A stretch of 64,000 bases of DNA from an uncultured Agathobacter sp. (lineage in GTDB: Bacteria; Bacillota; Clostridia; Lachnospirales; Lachnospiraceae): assembly GCA_934316545.1 (NCBI GenBank), contig CAKRDT010000002.1:62001-126000 (forward strand). Reading direction: 5' to 3'. The translations under genes and the position numbers were made by a program. Position 1 is the stretch's first letter; every line of letters begins with the position of its first letter. Positions 1-9,482 of the stretch are shown here, piece after piece. The notes below the pieces were generated by a model. The model had not been told where the DNA came from. It did no database searches and saw only the letters and a program-made list of their open reading frames with translations.

Positions 1-1239
1 GGAATTATGTACGAATCACGTTATGCACTTTTGCGTAAAGTGTATGCGCGCTTTACGAAGAAGGAACCACAGGATTTTGAAAAATTCTGTGAGAATGAGA
101 AGCAGTGGCTCGATGATTATGCGTTGTTTATGGCGTTAAAAGATGCCAATGGAGGGCAGGCATGGTCGAATTGGGACAAGTCGCTTCGTCTTCGCGAGAA
201 GAAAGCTATGGAAGAGGCAACAGAAAAATATTCTGAGGAGATCCGCTTCTATAAGATGTTACAGTATCTGTTCTATCAGCAGTGGAATGAGTTAAAGGCA
301 TATGCGAATGAAGCCGGTATTGAGATTATCGGTGATGTTCCGATTTATGTTGCCGGCGACAGTGCTGATGTATGGGCCAATCCGGAGCAGTTTTATCTGG
401 ATGAAAATTTGAATCCGATCGAAGTCGCCGGATGTCCGCCGGATGCATTTTCCGATGACGGACAGCTGTGGGGAAATCCGTTGTTCCGCTGGGATGTGAT
501 GAAAAAGGATGGATATACCTGGTGGACGCGCCGGATTAAGGCAATGTCTGAATTGTATGATATCATTCGAATTGATCATTTCCGTGGATTTGATTCGTTT
601 TATGCGATTCCGGCTAAGGATGATACGGCTAAGAACGGTCAGTGGAAACAGGGACCTGGAATGGATCTGTTTTGTGAACTTGAGAAGAAGCTTGGTAAGC
701 TTCCGATTATTGTTGAGGATCTTGGATTCCTGACGCCATCGGTTCACAAGCTTTTGAAAGACTCCGGTTTCCCTGGAATGAAAGTGATTCAGTTCGCATT
801 TGATAGCAGGGAGGAGAGCGATTATCTTCCTCATACATACACAAATCATTGTGTTGTATATACAGGAACGCATGACAATGATACCGTTATGGGCTGGATG
901 AAGACAGCGCCAAAAGCTTCTGTTAAATATGCGAAGGAATATCTGAATCTGACAAAGGAAGAAGGCTACAATTGGGGCATGATGCGTGCTGCGTGGTCTT
1001 CGGTTGCGGATATGGCGATCGTTCCGATGCAGGATATTCTCGGACTTGGTTCTGAGGCGCGTATCAATACACCGTCTACATTAGGCAATAACTGGAAGTG
1101 GCGTGCAATTCCGGAGCAGATTGATACGAAAGTGGCAAAGAAACTTTACCATTATATGCAGATGTATGGCCGTGTGAACAAAGCCGTCAAAACCGATAAG
1201 GGTAATGAGCCGGATAAAGAAGTAAAAGAAAGCAAATAG
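1..1239 (+). CDS. malQ: 4-alpha-glucanotransferase (amylomaltase), 5'-truncated by window edge
   Basis: Glycoside hydrolase family 77 enzyme that transfers 1,4-alpha-glucan segments in maltodextrin and glycogen metabolism, in the cytoplasm. The frame is open from base 1, so the gene begins outside the window; about 410 of the usual ~500 residues are visible and roughly 90 N-terminal residues are missing. Family motifs are clear: RIDHFRGF with the Asp nucleophile, IIVEDLG with the Glu acid/base, and TGTHDND with the third catalytic Asp. The ATG at position 7 is internal, not the start. It lies upstream of spoIVA and is separated from it by a strong hairpin. glgC, glgD and glgA elsewhere in the window fit a glycogen role. 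Confidence 0.95.
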   Translation, partial: GIMYESRYALLRKVYARFTKKEPQDFEKFCENEKQWLDDYALFMALKDANGGQAWSNWDKSLRLREKKAMEEATEKYSEEIRFYKMLQYLFYQQWNELKAYANEAGIEIIGDVPIYVAGDSADVWANPEQFYLDENLNPIEVAGCPPDAFSDDGQLWGNPLFRWDVMKKDGYTWWTRRIKAMSELYDIIRIDHFRGFDSFYAIPAKDDTAKNGQWKQGPGMDLFCELEKKLGKLPIIVEDLGFLTPSVHKLLKDSGFPGMKVIQFAFDSREESDYLPHTYTNHCVVYTGTHDNDTVMGWMKTAPKASVKYAKEYLNLTKEEGYNWGMMRAAWSSVADMAIVPMQDILGLGSEARINTPSTLGNNWKWRAIPEQIDTKVAKKLYHYMQMYGRVNKAVKTDKGNEPDKEVKESK

Positions 1240-1267
1240 CATATTTTTATCCCCTTTCCCATATATT
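1239..1267 (+). promoter_or_regulatory. Candidate SigE-type promoter of spoIVA
   Basis: GCATATT (1239-1245), a 14-base spacer and CATATATT (1260-1267) closely match the mother-cell SigE pattern (HATATT, 13-15 bases, CATACANT). spoIVA is a known SigE gene in Bacillus. The promoter overlaps the malQ stop codon and the left arm of the following hairpin. Function is inferred from the match and from the downstream gene. Confidence 0.6.
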
Positions 1268-1295
1268 TAGGAATATATGAGAAAGGGGATTTTTT
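1249..1295 (+). terminator. Rho-independent terminator of malQ that covers the spoIVA ribosome site
   Basis: Arms 1249-1267 and 1272-1290 pair over 19 positions with one C-A mismatch and a 4-base loop, followed by five T. The AAAGGGG ribosome site of spoIVA (1282-1288) lies in the right arm, seven bases before its ATG. Read-through mRNA from malQ should be terminated or have the site masked. Confidence 0.85.
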
Positions 1296-2813
1296 ATGGA
1301 AAGCAGGGAAAACAAGGACTTTGATCTATATAAAGACATCCAGAGTCGGACAAACGGGGAAATTTATATCGGTGTCGTTGGCCCGGTCCGCACAGGGAAA
1401 TCTACATTTATAAAACGTTTTATGGATTTGTTTGTCCTTCCGAATATGGAGGATGAAAATGCAAAAAAACGTGCGGAAGATGAACTCCCGCAGTCGGCAG
1501 CCGGCAGAACCATTATGACAACGGAGCCAAAGTTTATTCCTCAGGAAGCGGCAAATATTACACTTGCCGATCAGAGTGAAATGAAAGTCCGGTTGATTGA
1601 TTGTGTCGGTTTTATGGTTCCGGGGGCAAATGGCCACATGGAGGGAGATTCCAGCCGTATGGTCAAGACGCCATGGATGGATGCGGAAATTCCGTTTGTG
1701 GATGCCGCAAGGATTGGAACCGAAAAAGTGATACGTGATCATGCTACGATTGGCATTGTCGTGGCAACCGATGGCTCCATTGGAGAATTGGACCGGGATG
1801 CATATCTTGAAGCAGAGAACACAACCATTGAAAAACTGAAAGAGATTGGTAAGCCGTATGTCATTGTGCTGAATTCCATACGCCCGTACAGTGAGGAAAC
1901 AAGAACGCTTCAGGCCGGCATGGAGGCACAATATAAAACGAAGGTGATTCCGGTTAACTGTCAACAGATGCACCGTGAAGATATTTTACATATTATGAGT
2001 GCAATACTGATGGAATTTCCGGTTTCCAGAATTGATTATTATATTCCGAAGTGGACAGAAATGCTGCCGGTTGATCATCCGGTTAAAGCAGCAATCCTTC
2101 ATGCCGCAAATCTCTTTTTAAACAGGATCGACAGAATTTCGGATGCAGGCGCTCTAGCGTCGGAACAGGATATGGCCGGACAGATGAATGAGAGTGAAGG
2201 CGAGGCTTTCTTTCAAGATATTCAGCTGCAGCACATTAGTCTGTCGGACGGAATTATTTCGATGAAAATGGAAATTGATGATAAATATTATTTTTCTTAT
2301 ATCAGCGAAATGACAGGTGTCCGGATTGAAGGTGAATATCAGATGATTTCGATGCTGCAATCCATGGCGCAGATGAAGAAGGAATATGAGAGGGTAAAAG
2401 ATGCGATGGATGCAGTGGAGAAAAAAGGGTATGGTGTTGTCATGCCGGGGCTTTCCGATATTCGTATGGAGGATCCTGTTTTGATTCAGCACGGAGGAAA
2501 ATTCGGGGTGAAAATGCGTGCGCTTTCACCATCCATTCATATGATCAAAGCCGATATTGAGACGGAGATCGCACCGATTGTCGGAAGCGAAGAACAGGCG
2601 AATGATCTGATTTCGTACATAAAAGAAGGGGAAGAAAGAGGCGAAGGAATCTGGACGACAAATATATTTGGAAAATCCGTCGGGGAACTTATGGAAGATG
2701 GTATCCGCAGTAAGATTATGCAGATGGATGATGAATGTCAGTTGAAATTACAGGATACGATGAACAAGATCGTTAATGACAGCAACGGAGGAATGGTCTG
2801 CATTATTATATGA
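1296..2813 (+). CDS. spoIVA: Stage IV sporulation protein A (spore coat morphogenetic ATPase)
   Basis: SpoIVA polymerises on the forespore surface using ATP and forms the base layer on which the coat assembles; it also supports cortex formation. The 505-residue product is close to the ~490-residue family length. A Walker A motif GPVRTGKST lies near residues 29-37 and RLIDCVGF follows as the switch/Walker B region, as in TRAFAC-type GTPase-like folds. The C-terminus ends in CIII, consistent with the membrane-surface contact known for this family. The start is the ATG after AAAGGGG. It is a monocistronic unit with a SigE-like promoter inside the upstream hairpin. Confidence 0.96.
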   Translation: MESRENKDFDLYKDIQSRTNGEIYIGVVGPVRTGKSTFIKRFMDLFVLPNMEDENAKKRAEDELPQSAAGRTIMTTEPKFIPQEAANITLADQSEMKVRLIDCVGFMVPGANGHMEGDSSRMVKTPWMDAEIPFVDAARIGTEKVIRDHATIGIVVATDGSIGELDRDAYLEAENTTIEKLKEIGKPYVIVLNSIRPYSEETRTLQAGMEAQYKTKVIPVNCQQMHREDILHIMSAILMEFPVSRIDYYIPKWTEMLPVDHPVKAAILHAANLFLNRIDRISDAGALASEQDMAGQMNESEGEAFFQDIQLQHISLSDGIISMKMEIDDKYYFSYISEMTGVRIEGEYQMISMLQSMAQMKKEYERVKDAMDAVEKKGYGVVMPGLSDIRMEDPVLIQHGGKFGVKMRALSPSIHMIKADIETEIAPIVGSEEQANDLISYIKEGEERGEGIWTTNIFGKSVGELMEDGIRSKIMQMDDECQLKLQDTMNKIVNDSNGGMVCIII

Positions 2814-2914
2814 TTAAGATGGAAGACTCTGAAGTAATGAAGAGACGGGTGGCATGGCTGCCTGTCTTTTTTTGCGTCATGGGAAGTTAATTCCAAATGA
2901 TTCAAAAACGCCCA

Positions 2915-2943
2915 CGCACGAAAGTTTGCGGCAAGCGTACGCA
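2915..2943. repeat. Dispersed intergenic repeat, copy C
   Basis: The core GAAAGTTTGCGGCAAGCG, with its flanks, differs by only a few bases from the segment at 40236-40263. Both copies lie between genes. The repeat is seen directly; its nature (REP-like or degenerate mobile repeat) is unknown. Confidence 0.5.
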
Positions 2944-2980
2944 TTATTTTGAAAGGAATCGGTGGATGTTTAAAATACAC

Positions 2981-3010
2981 TTGCATATTAATGCTTTGGC
3001 GTGTTAAAAT
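2981..3010 (+). promoter_or_regulatory. Candidate SigA promoter of the ABC importer operon
   Basis: TTGCAT (2981-2986) and TAAAAT (3005-3010) are 18 bases apart, about 50 bases before the first gene of the operon. Confidence 0.5.
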
Positions 3011-3060
3011 GAAAAAGTAATTTTTTTACATATAATAATTCATATGTGGAGGATATATTT

Positions 3061-4068
3061 ATGAAAAAGATGAGAAAATTGATGGCTGTTGCTATGTCGG
3101 CAGCAATGGTACTGGCTTTGGGCGCTTGTGGCGGAGAGGCTGCATCCAATGATGCAACACAGACAGGAAGCGCATCCGCTGACGGTAAGGTATACAATAT
3201 CGGTATCTGCCAGCAGCTTGAGCATCCGGCACTGGATGCTGCAACCGAGGGATTTCAGGCAGCATTAAAGGACAAGCTTGGCGACAATGTTAAGTTTGAA
3301 GTGCAGAATGCGCAGAACGAGCAGGCAAATGCTTCAACAATTGCCAATAATTTTGTATCCAGCGATGTTGATCTGATCCTTGCAAATGCTACGACTGCAT
3401 TACAGGCATGTGCGGCAGCAACAACCGATATTCCGATCCTCGGTACATCTGTCACGGATTACGCGACTGCACTTGAGATGTCTGATTGGACCGGAGCAAC
3501 CGGAAGAAATATTTCCGGAACATCGGATCTTGCTCCGCTTGATGAGCAGGAGAATATGCTGGCTGAGTTATTCCCGGATGCTAAGAATGTAGCAATCCTT
3601 TACTGCTCGGCAGAAGCAAACTCTAAGTATCAGGCAACGGAGTTTGAAAAGTATCTTGACGAAGATTCTATCAGCTACAAAGAGTTTACGGCATCCGATT
3701 CCAATGATATCGGTTCGGTTGTGCAGAGTGCGATCGAATATGCAGATGTCATCTATATTCCAACCGACAATACAATGGCACAGAATACAGAAGCCATTAA
3801 CAATATCGCGCTTCCGGCCGGGGTTCCGATTATTGCAGGAGAGGAAGGAATCTGCAGCGGATGTGGTGTTGCCACACTTTCCATCAGTTACTATGATATC
3901 GGATACAGAGCCGGAGAGATGGCTTATGATATCCTTGTGAACGGTGCAGATATTACAACAATGAAGGTTGAGTCGGCTCCAAAGGTAACAAAAGAGTACA
4001 ACAAAGACATCTGTGATCAGCTTGGTGTTACTGTTCCGGATGACTATACAGCAATTGAAACGAACTAA
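3061..4068 (+). CDS. ABC transporter substrate-binding lipoprotein, TrpX/PF04392 type
   Basis: Extracellular solute-binding lipoprotein of an importer. A signal peptide ends in the lipobox LGAC, predicted to be lipidated at that Cys near residue 23. The mature protein has the PF04392 signature (IGICQQLEHPALDAA and following). Family members bind tryptophan, tyrosine or related small molecules, but the ligand cannot be read from sequence. I place the start at 3061 (MKKMRKL) because the preceding GGAGG is correctly spaced; an in-frame ATG at 3046 overlaps that ribosome site. The gene is followed at once by the permease and ATPase, forming a complete importer. No T-box or riboswitch is visible upstream. 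Confidence 0.88.
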   Translation: MKKMRKLMAVAMSAAMVLALGACGGEAASNDATQTGSASADGKVYNIGICQQLEHPALDAATEGFQAALKDKLGDNVKFEVQNAQNEQANASTIANNFVSSDVDLILANATTALQACAAATTDIPILGTSVTDYATALEMSDWTGATGRNISGTSDLAPLDEQENMLAELFPDAKNVAILYCSAEANSKYQATEFEKYLDEDSISYKEFTASDSNDIGSVVQSAIEYADVIYIPTDNTMAQNTEAINNIALPAGVPIIAGEEGICSGCGVATLSISYYDIGYRAGEMAYDILVNGADITTMKVESAPKVTKEYNKDICDQLGVTVPDDYTAIETN

Positions 4069-4086
4069 TTAAGGGGGATGGGTAAG

Positions 4087-5034
4087 GTGTTATTATCTGC
4101 TTATTTTGCTTCCCTGAGTCCTTTGGCATTGCTCCGTGCGATGCCGGGATCCATTGCACAGGGATTGATCTGGGGACTCTTGGCATTGGGAGTCTATATT
4201 ACATATAAGCTGCTTGACTTTGCAGATCTGTCCGTCGATGGATCGTTTGCAACCGGTGGCGCAGTAGCGGTTATGCTGATTCGCAGTGATATGAATCCGT
4301 GGCTGGCACTTTTGTTTGCATTTGCTGCAGGAATGATTGCGGGACTGATCACGGGTCTGCTGCATACAAAGCTTGGTATTCCGCCAATCCTTGCGGGAAT
4401 CCTGACACAGATTGCACTGTATTCCATCAACCTGAATATTATGGGAAAATCCAATCAGGCAGTCAGCGTGGATAACTATAATCTGACCGTTTCTCTGCGC
4501 TACGTTTCCGGTGATACGGCGATGAAGATTCGTGTATTTACAACCTGTATTTTATTCTGTGTTGCTGTGGTTGCGTTATTGTACTGGTTTTTTGGAACGG
4601 AACAGGGTCATGCGATCCGTGCAACCGGATGTAATGCACAGATGGCGCGCGCGCAGGGTATCAATACCAATTTCTGCAAAGTGCTCGCATTGATGCTTTC
4701 AAATGGCCTTGTTGGTTTATCCGGTGCGCTGTATGCGCAGTATCAGGGTGCGGCTGATGTCAATATGGGACGTGGTGCAATTGTCATCGGTCTGGCGGCC
4801 GTTATTATCGGTGATGTGCTGTTTGGAAAACTTTGTGCAGGAAAGAAAATGGCTTTTGCTTATACGCTTTTTTCGGTAATTGCAGGTGCAATTATTTACT
4901 ATCTGGTGTTGAGCATCATCCTGTGGCTGAAGTTCCCTTCCGACGATCTGAAACTGTTCTCGGCAATTGTGGTAGCAATTTTCCTTGCTATCCCATATCT
5001 GAAGAATAAGAAGAATGCGACAAGGGGGCTGTAA
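4087..5034 (+). CDS. ABC transporter permease, TrpY/branched-chain permease family
   Basis: Integral membrane subunit of the importer, with about eight hydrophobic segments and the DLSVDGSFATGGA region typical of PF02653-like permeases paired with PF04392 binding proteins. It forms the substrate channel with the upstream lipoprotein and downstream ATPase. The start is uncertain. ATG at 4078 directly abuts the AAGGGGG ribosome site with no spacing, while GTG at 4087 sits nine bases after it, so I prefer GTG. The stop is four bases before the ATPase start, indicating translational coupling. Confidence 0.87.
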   Translation: MLLSAYFASLSPLALLRAMPGSIAQGLIWGLLALGVYITYKLLDFADLSVDGSFATGGAVAVMLIRSDMNPWLALLFAFAAGMIAGLITGLLHTKLGIPPILAGILTQIALYSINLNIMGKSNQAVSVDNYNLTVSLRYVSGDTAMKIRVFTTCILFCVAVVALLYWFFGTEQGHAIRATGCNAQMARAQGINTNFCKVLALMLSNGLVGLSGALYAQYQGAADVNMGRGAIVIGLAAVIIGDVLFGKLCAGKKMAFAYTLFSVIAGAIIYYLVLSIILWLKFPSDDLKLFSAIVVAIFLAIPYLKNKKNATRGL

Positions 5035-5037
5035 ACG

Positions 5038-5841
5038 ATGAGCGAGATGTTAAAAATTGACAATATCAGAAAAGTATTTAATCCCGGAACCATCAATGAG
5101 AAGGTCGCTTTGGATGGTGTGAATTTAACGCTGGAAGAAGGGGAGTTCGTTACGGTGATCGGTGGTAACGGAGCCGGAAAATCTACAACCCTAAACGCGG
5201 TGGCAGGTGTGTGGCCGGTTGATTCCGGCAAAATCTATATCGGTGGTGATGATGTGACGAAACTTTCGGAACATCGTAGAGCACAGTATCTCGGACGCGT
5301 TTTTCAGGATCCGATGACGGGAACGGCAACGACGATGTCCATTGAGGAAAACATGGCGATCGCTGCAAGGCGCGGTAAATCCAGAGGTTTAAGCTGGGGC
5401 ATTACAAAGGCGGAGAGAGAAAAGTATCGTGAGCTGCTTGCTACGCTTAATCTTGGTCTTGAGGATCGCCTGACAAGCAAGGTAGGACTTTTGTCCGGTG
5501 GACAGCGTCAGGCAATCACCCTTTTGATGGCGTCCATTCAGAAGCCGAAACTGCTGCTTCTTGATGAACATACGGCGGCTCTTGATCCGAAGACCGCGGC
5601 AAAGGTACTTGAAATCTCGGATAAAATTATTGCAGAAAATCATCTGACCGCAATGATGGTTACGCATAATATGCGTGACGCGATCGCGCATGGCAATCGA
5701 CTGATCATGATGCATGAGGGCAAGGTGATTTTAAATATTGCAGGAGAAGAAAAGAAAAAATTGACGGTTAAGGATCTTCTCGCACAGTTTGAAACAGTCA
5801 GTGGCGAGGAATTCGCAAATGATAAGGCGTTACTGTCCTAA
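5038..5841 (+). CDS. ABC transporter ATP-binding protein of the TrpX-type importer
   Basis: Cytoplasmic ATPase subunit energising the importer. Walker A GGNGAGKST lies near residue 42, the signature LSGGQRQ near 155 and Walker B LLLLDEHTAALD near 180, followed by the His switch MVTHNM. At 267 residues it has the usual length for a single nucleotide-binding domain. It begins three bases after the permease stop, so the three genes form one operon, closed by a strong terminator. The system resembles streptococcal TrpXYZ; the substrate assignment is inference only. Confidence 0.9.
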   Translation: MSEMLKIDNIRKVFNPGTINEKVALDGVNLTLEEGEFVTVIGGNGAGKSTTLNAVAGVWPVDSGKIYIGGDDVTKLSEHRRAQYLGRVFQDPMTGTATTMSIEENMAIAARRGKSRGLSWGITKAEREKYRELLATLNLGLEDRLTSKVGLLSGGQRQAITLLMASIQKPKLLLLDEHTAALDPKTAAKVLEISDKIIAENHLTAMMVTHNMRDAIAHGNRLIMMHEGKVILNIAGEEKKKLTVKDLLAQFETVSGEEFANDKALLS

Positions 5842-5853
5842 ATTGTGAGATGT

Positions 5854-5908
5854 AAGCGTGTGATACCATTCTTTATTTTGTACAAAGAATGCGGTCACAC
5901 GCTTTTTT
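5854..5908 (+). terminator. Rho-independent terminator of the ABC importer operon
   Basis: Arms 5854-5874 and 5884-5904 contain AAGCGTGTGA/TCACACGCTT and ATTCTTT/AAAGAAT stems, separated by a small internal loop, then run into six T. Confidence 0.88.
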
Positions 5909-6028
5909 CAGTATTATGTAAAAATTATGAATAAAAGTTGCAAAATTCGTAGAATCAGGCTAGGAATACAAATAACAATATGGTACGATAGAAATAAAGA
6001 AAGCAGCTATAGGAAAGGGGACAAAAAT

Positions 6029-7252
6029 ATGGCAAAAGAACTTGTTGCGATGTTACTTGCCGGGGGTCAGGGATCCAGACTTTACGCTTTAACGCAGAAG
6101 CTTGCAAAGCCGGCTGTGCCGTTTGGCGGAAAGTATCGAATTATTGATTTTCCGTTATCGAATTGTGTTAATTCAGGGATCGATACAGTTGGTATATTAA
6201 CACAGTACCAGCCATTTGTTTTAAATGAATATATTGGAAACGGTCAGCCATGGGATCTCGACCGTCTGTATGGCGGGGTGCATGTGCTGCCTCCGTACCA
6301 GAAAGCATCCGGATCGGATTGGTATAAGGGGACTGCCAATGCAATTTATCAGAACATTGCTTTTATCGAACGCTATGATCCACAGTATGTAATCATATTA
6401 TCGGGTGACCAGATCTGCAAGCAGGATTACAGTGATTTCCTGGAATTCCATAAGAAGAAAAATGCGGAGTTTTCTGTTGCGGTTATGGAAGTTCCGTGGG
6501 AGGATGCATCCCGCTTTGGACTGATGGTTGCCGATGAGGATGACAAAATCACAGAATTTCAGGAAAAGCCAAAGAATCCAAAGTCAAATCTTGCGTCAAT
6601 GGGTATTTACATATTTAATTGGGATATTCTGAAGAAATACTTGATTGAAGATGAGGAGGATCCGAAGTCTGAGAATGATTTTGGAAAAAATATTATTCCG
6701 AATCTGCTTCGCGATGGCCGTAACATGTATGCGTATCATTTTGACGGATATTGGAAAGATGTCGGAACCATTCCGGCGCTTTGGGAAGCCAACATGGAAG
6801 TCCTCGATCCGGAACACAGCGGAATTAATCTTTTTGACGAGAACTGGAAAATTTTCAGCCGAAACAGCGGTCTGACAGGACACCGCATCGGTGCGGATGC
6901 GACCGTGGAAGAGTCCATGATTACAGATGGATGCAATATTCAGGGAACCGTAAAGCATTCTGTGCTCTTTTCCGGTGTTACCGTTGAAAAGGGAGCTATT
7001 GTCGAGGACGCGGTCGTAATGGGACACACGAAGATCTGTGCAGGGGCAGTTGTCCGCCATTGCATTATTGCTGAAAATGTTGAGATTAAGGAAGGCGCTT
7101 CAGTTGGAGAGAAACCGAAGAACGGAGGCGTTGGAGATGTGGCTACCATTGCTTCCAATGTAACGATCGGTGCAGGGGTGAAGATAGCGGCTGATGCAAT
7201 GATCTATGAAGATGTCTATACGGTCGAAGAGAAGGAGGATGAGGAACAATGA
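6029..7252 (+). CDS. glgC: Glucose-1-phosphate adenylyltransferase, catalytic subunit
   Basis: Makes ADP-glucose from ATP and glucose-1-phosphate, the committed step of glycogen synthesis. The N-terminal nucleotidyltransferase domain carries the intact loop LAGGQGSRL and the [14 protein letters not shown] motif; the C-terminal third is a left-handed beta-helix. At 407 residues it has full family length. The start at 6029 follows AGGAAAGGGG; an in-frame ATG at 5927 has no ribosome site and would add a non-family extension. It overlaps glgD by four bases (ATGA), so the two are translated together and probably form a heteromeric enzyme. Confidence 0.96.
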   Translation: MAKELVAMLLAGGQGSRLYALTQKLAKPAVPFGGKYRIIDFPLSNCVNSGIDTVGILTQYQPFVLNEYIGNGQPWDLDRLYGGVHVLPPYQKASGSDWYKGTANAIYQNIAFIERYDPQYVIILSGDQICKQDYSDFLEFHKKKNAEFSVAVMEVPWEDASRFGLMVADEDDKITEFQEKPKNPKSNLASMGIYIFNWDILKKYLIEDEEDPKSENDFGKNIIPNLLRDGRNMYAYHFDGYWKDVGTIPALWEANMEVLDPEHSGINLFDENWKIFSRNSGLTGHRIGADATVEESMITDGCNIQGTVKHSVLFSGVTVEKGAIVEDAVVMGHTKICAGAVVRHCIIAENVEIKEGASVGEKPKNGGVGDVATIASNVTIGAGVKIAADAMIYEDVYTVEEKEDEEQ

Positions 7253-8391
7253 TTAATTCAAGAACAGAGGCATTGGGAATCATTTTCCCGAACAGTTATG
7301 ATTCGCTTGTACCGGAACTTGTTACGGAGCGCCTGATGGCTTCCATCCCGTTTGCAAGCAGATATCGTATGTGTGACTTTATGATTTCGAGCATGGTGCA
7401 TTGTGGAATTGACAATATCTCCATTCTGGTTCGGAAAAATTATCATTCTTTGATGGATCATCTTGGAAGCGGACGCGAGTGGGATCTGACCAGAAAAAAC
7501 GGTGGACTGAATATTGTTCCTCCTTATGCGCAGAAGCAGGTTAAAGTGTACGAAGGGTGTATTGAGGCTCTTGAAAGCATTCGGGGATATTTAAAGAAAC
7601 AGAATGAAAAATATGTGATTATGACAGATTCCAATATTGCGGTGAATTTTGACTTTAATGATTTATTGCATGCACATATCAAAAGCGGAGCGGATGCAAC
7701 CGTGGTGTATCGCAAGCAGGAGATACCGGATTCTTTGATACGGCAGAGCACGGAGACGGTTGATATGTATTATGCGTTGGGAATCAATGGAGATCATGTC
7801 AGCAAGATCTATGTGAATCCGACCGAAAAAGGCGAAATGAATTTCTGCCTGAATATTTATGTGATGGAGCGTGAGCTTCTTATCCGTATGATCGATGACG
7901 CTTATGTTCATGGATATACGAATTTCGTTCGTGATATATTAGAACGTCAGATTGAACATCTGGATGTCAGAGGCTATTGTTACGACGGATATGTTGCGCT
8001 GATTCATGATATGAAGAGTTACTTCGAGGAGAATATGAAACTGCTGAAAGAAGAAAATCTGAATGCACTGTTCTCCGGAAACCAGATTTATACAAAGATC
8101 CGTGATGATAATCCGACGCGTTATATTAACGGCTCTAAGGCTAAGAATGTTATGGTTGCGGATGGATGTGTGATTGAAGGCGAGGTAGAAAACAGCATTC
8201 TGTTCCGTGGTGTTCACATTGGAAAGGGTGCTAAGGTAAAGAACTGTGTCCTGATGCAGGATACGATTATTGAGAATCATGCAAGTGTAGAATATGTGAT
8301 CACGGATAAAGATGTAACGATTACAGAGGGAAAGTCCCTGACGGGCAATGAATCCTTCCAGGTATTTGTCGCAAAAGGACAGACGGTTTAA
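7249..8391 (+). CDS. glgD: GlgD, non-catalytic/regulatory ADP-glucose pyrophosphorylase subunit
   Basis: Paralog of GlgC found beside it in many Firmicutes, where it modulates the activity of the GlgC-GlgD complex. The fold is preserved (380 residues, nucleotidyltransferase domain then beta-helix), but the glycine-rich catalytic loop of GlgC is replaced by [10 protein letters not shown], so it is probably inactive by itself. The ATG overlaps the glgC stop by four bases and an AAGGAGG lies in the glgC tail. glgA, the next enzyme of the pathway, is 30 kb away next to spo0A. Confidence 0.93.
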   Translation: MINSRTEALGIIFPNSYDSLVPELVTERLMASIPFASRYRMCDFMISSMVHCGIDNISILVRKNYHSLMDHLGSGREWDLTRKNGGLNIVPPYAQKQVKVYEGCIEALESIRGYLKKQNEKYVIMTDSNIAVNFDFNDLLHAHIKSGADATVVYRKQEIPDSLIRQSTETVDMYYALGINGDHVSKIYVNPTEKGEMNFCLNIYVMERELLIRMIDDAYVHGYTNFVRDILERQIEHLDVRGYCYDGYVALIHDMKSYFEENMKLLKEENLNALFSGNQIYTKIRDDNPTRYINGSKAKNVMVADGCVIEGEVENSILFRGVHIGKGAKVKNCVLMQDTIIENHASVEYVITDKDVTITEGKSLTGNESFQVFVAKGQTV

Positions 8392-8473
8392 TCTACAAAT
8401 GAAATTATGACTTTGCAAATAGTAGAGAGTCTGTTATAATATATTGAGAAAATTACTGAGGAGGCATTGTAAG

Positions 8474-8851
8474 ATGGCTGATAACAGAAAAACATTTAAG
8501 ATAAAATCAGACCAGGTTGGTGATGTGCGTATTGCAGACGAAGTCGTTGCCATTATTGCCGGTCTTGCGACAACGGAAGTGGAAGGTGTCAGCTCTATGG
8601 CGGGCAACATTACCAATGAAATCGTCAGCAAGCTTGGAATGAAGAATCTTTCCAAGGGTATCCTTGTTGAAGTGATGGAGAACGAAGTAAAAGTTGATGT
8701 CGCTATCAATATTGCATATGGCTATAGTATTCCGGACGTGTCTGCCAAGGTACAGGACAAGGTTAAGTCAGCAATTGAGAATATGACAGGTTTAACAGTG
8801 GCCGTCGTAAATGTTCGTATCGCAAGTGTTGATATGGCAGGAGATGAATAG
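8474..8851 (+). CDS. Asp23/Gls24 family envelope stress protein (YqhY-like)
   Basis: A 125-residue Asp23/Gls24 domain protein. Relatives are abundant cytoplasmic or membrane-associated proteins linked to envelope stress and, in Bacillus (YqhY), to fatty acid synthesis regulation. The conserved core DEVVAIIAGLATTEVEGV is present, followed by VDVAINIAYGYSIPDV. The start at 8474 follows GAGGAGG. It sits just upstream of nusB, as yqhY does in Bacillus, which supports the family assignment; the precise role is unknown. Confidence 0.9.
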   Translation: MADNRKTFKIKSDQVGDVRIADEVVAIIAGLATTEVEGVSSMAGNITNEIVSKLGMKNLSKGILVEVMENEVKVDVAINIAYGYSIPDVSAKVQDKVKSAIENMTGLTVAVVNVRIASVDMAGDE

Positions 8852-8922
8852 AACGGTATTGAAATGATCAATAAATGATACCACGAGCGGCGGGGGATGA
8901 TCGTGAGCGATGCTTACGGTGT

Positions 8923-8956
8923 AAGAAGGGATGTCCAGATGTGGACATCCTTTCTT
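8923..8956 (+). terminator. Hairpin after asp23, terminator-like
   Basis: Arms 8923-8936 and 8943-8956 pair over 14 positions with one G-U pair and a six-base loop. No long T run follows, so termination strength is uncertain. Confidence 0.6.
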
Positions 8957-9016
8957 GAATCATAGGAAATTACTTCCTTTGATTGATAAAGACTCTGCGG
9001 GAATGCGCGGTTCGCG

Positions 9017-9057
9017 GGGATGAAGTTTATGCTGAGCATACTGCGGCACACTTTATG
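9017..9057. repeat. Dispersed intergenic repeat, copy A
   Basis: The stretch GGGGATGAAGTTTATGCT with the following GCATACTG and CACACTTTA blocks matches 40206-40267 with a few indels. It lies between asp23 and nusB. Only the similarity is seen; function is unknown. Confidence 0.5.
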
Positions 9058-9086
9058 TCATAAGGACGAGTGGTTGAGGAGAGAGA

Positions 9087-9482
9087 ATGACAAGAAGAGA
9101 ATTAAGAGAAAATATTTTCAAAATGCTGTTTCGTGTGGAATTCCACACGGCAGAAGAAATTCCGGAGCAGTTCGCTTTGTTTGAGGAAGAAATAGCCAAT
9201 TTAAGTGATGAAGACCGTGATTATCTGATGGACAAATGCAATGCTATTTTTTCCAAAGTTGAGGAACTTGATGCGGCAATCAATGCAGTATCCGAAGGGT
9301 GGAAGACAAGCCGTATGGGCAAGGTCGATCTGACACTGATCCGTCTTGCGGTATATGAGATACGTTTTGAGGAAAGTATTCCGACAAAAGTATCCATTAA
9401 TGAGGCGGTGGAACTGGCTAAGAAATATGGCAATGATGGTACACCTGCATTTGTGAACGGAGTACTTGCTAAATTCGCATGA
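9087..9482 (+). CDS. nusB: Transcription antitermination protein NusB
   Basis: RNA-binding protein that, with NusE (S10), binds boxA in ribosomal RNA leaders and supports antitermination. At 131 residues it has the normal length of the all-helical NusB fold. Typical features are TRRELRENIFKMLF at the N-terminus and SINEAVELAKKYG followed by FVNGVLAKF at the C-terminus. A good GGAGAG ribosome site precedes the ATG. It overlaps xseA by four bases and heads the housekeeping chain found in many Firmicutes. Confidence 0.96.
   Translation: MTRRELRENIFKMLFRVEFHTAEEIPEQFALFEEEIANLSDEDRDYLMDKCNAIFSKVEELDAAINAVSEGWKTSRMGKVDLTLIRLAVYEIRFEESIPTKVSINEAVELAKKYGNDGTPAFVNGVLAKFA

Noticed and set aside
292..873. 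Long antisense open frames inside malQ, xdhA and other genes
   Set aside because: They have no ribosome sites or family features and lie opposite genes with clear motifs.
4078..4086. ATG start of the TrpY-type permease at 4078
   Set aside because: It directly abuts the ribosome site; GTG 4087 has correct spacing, though the ATG cannot be fully excluded.
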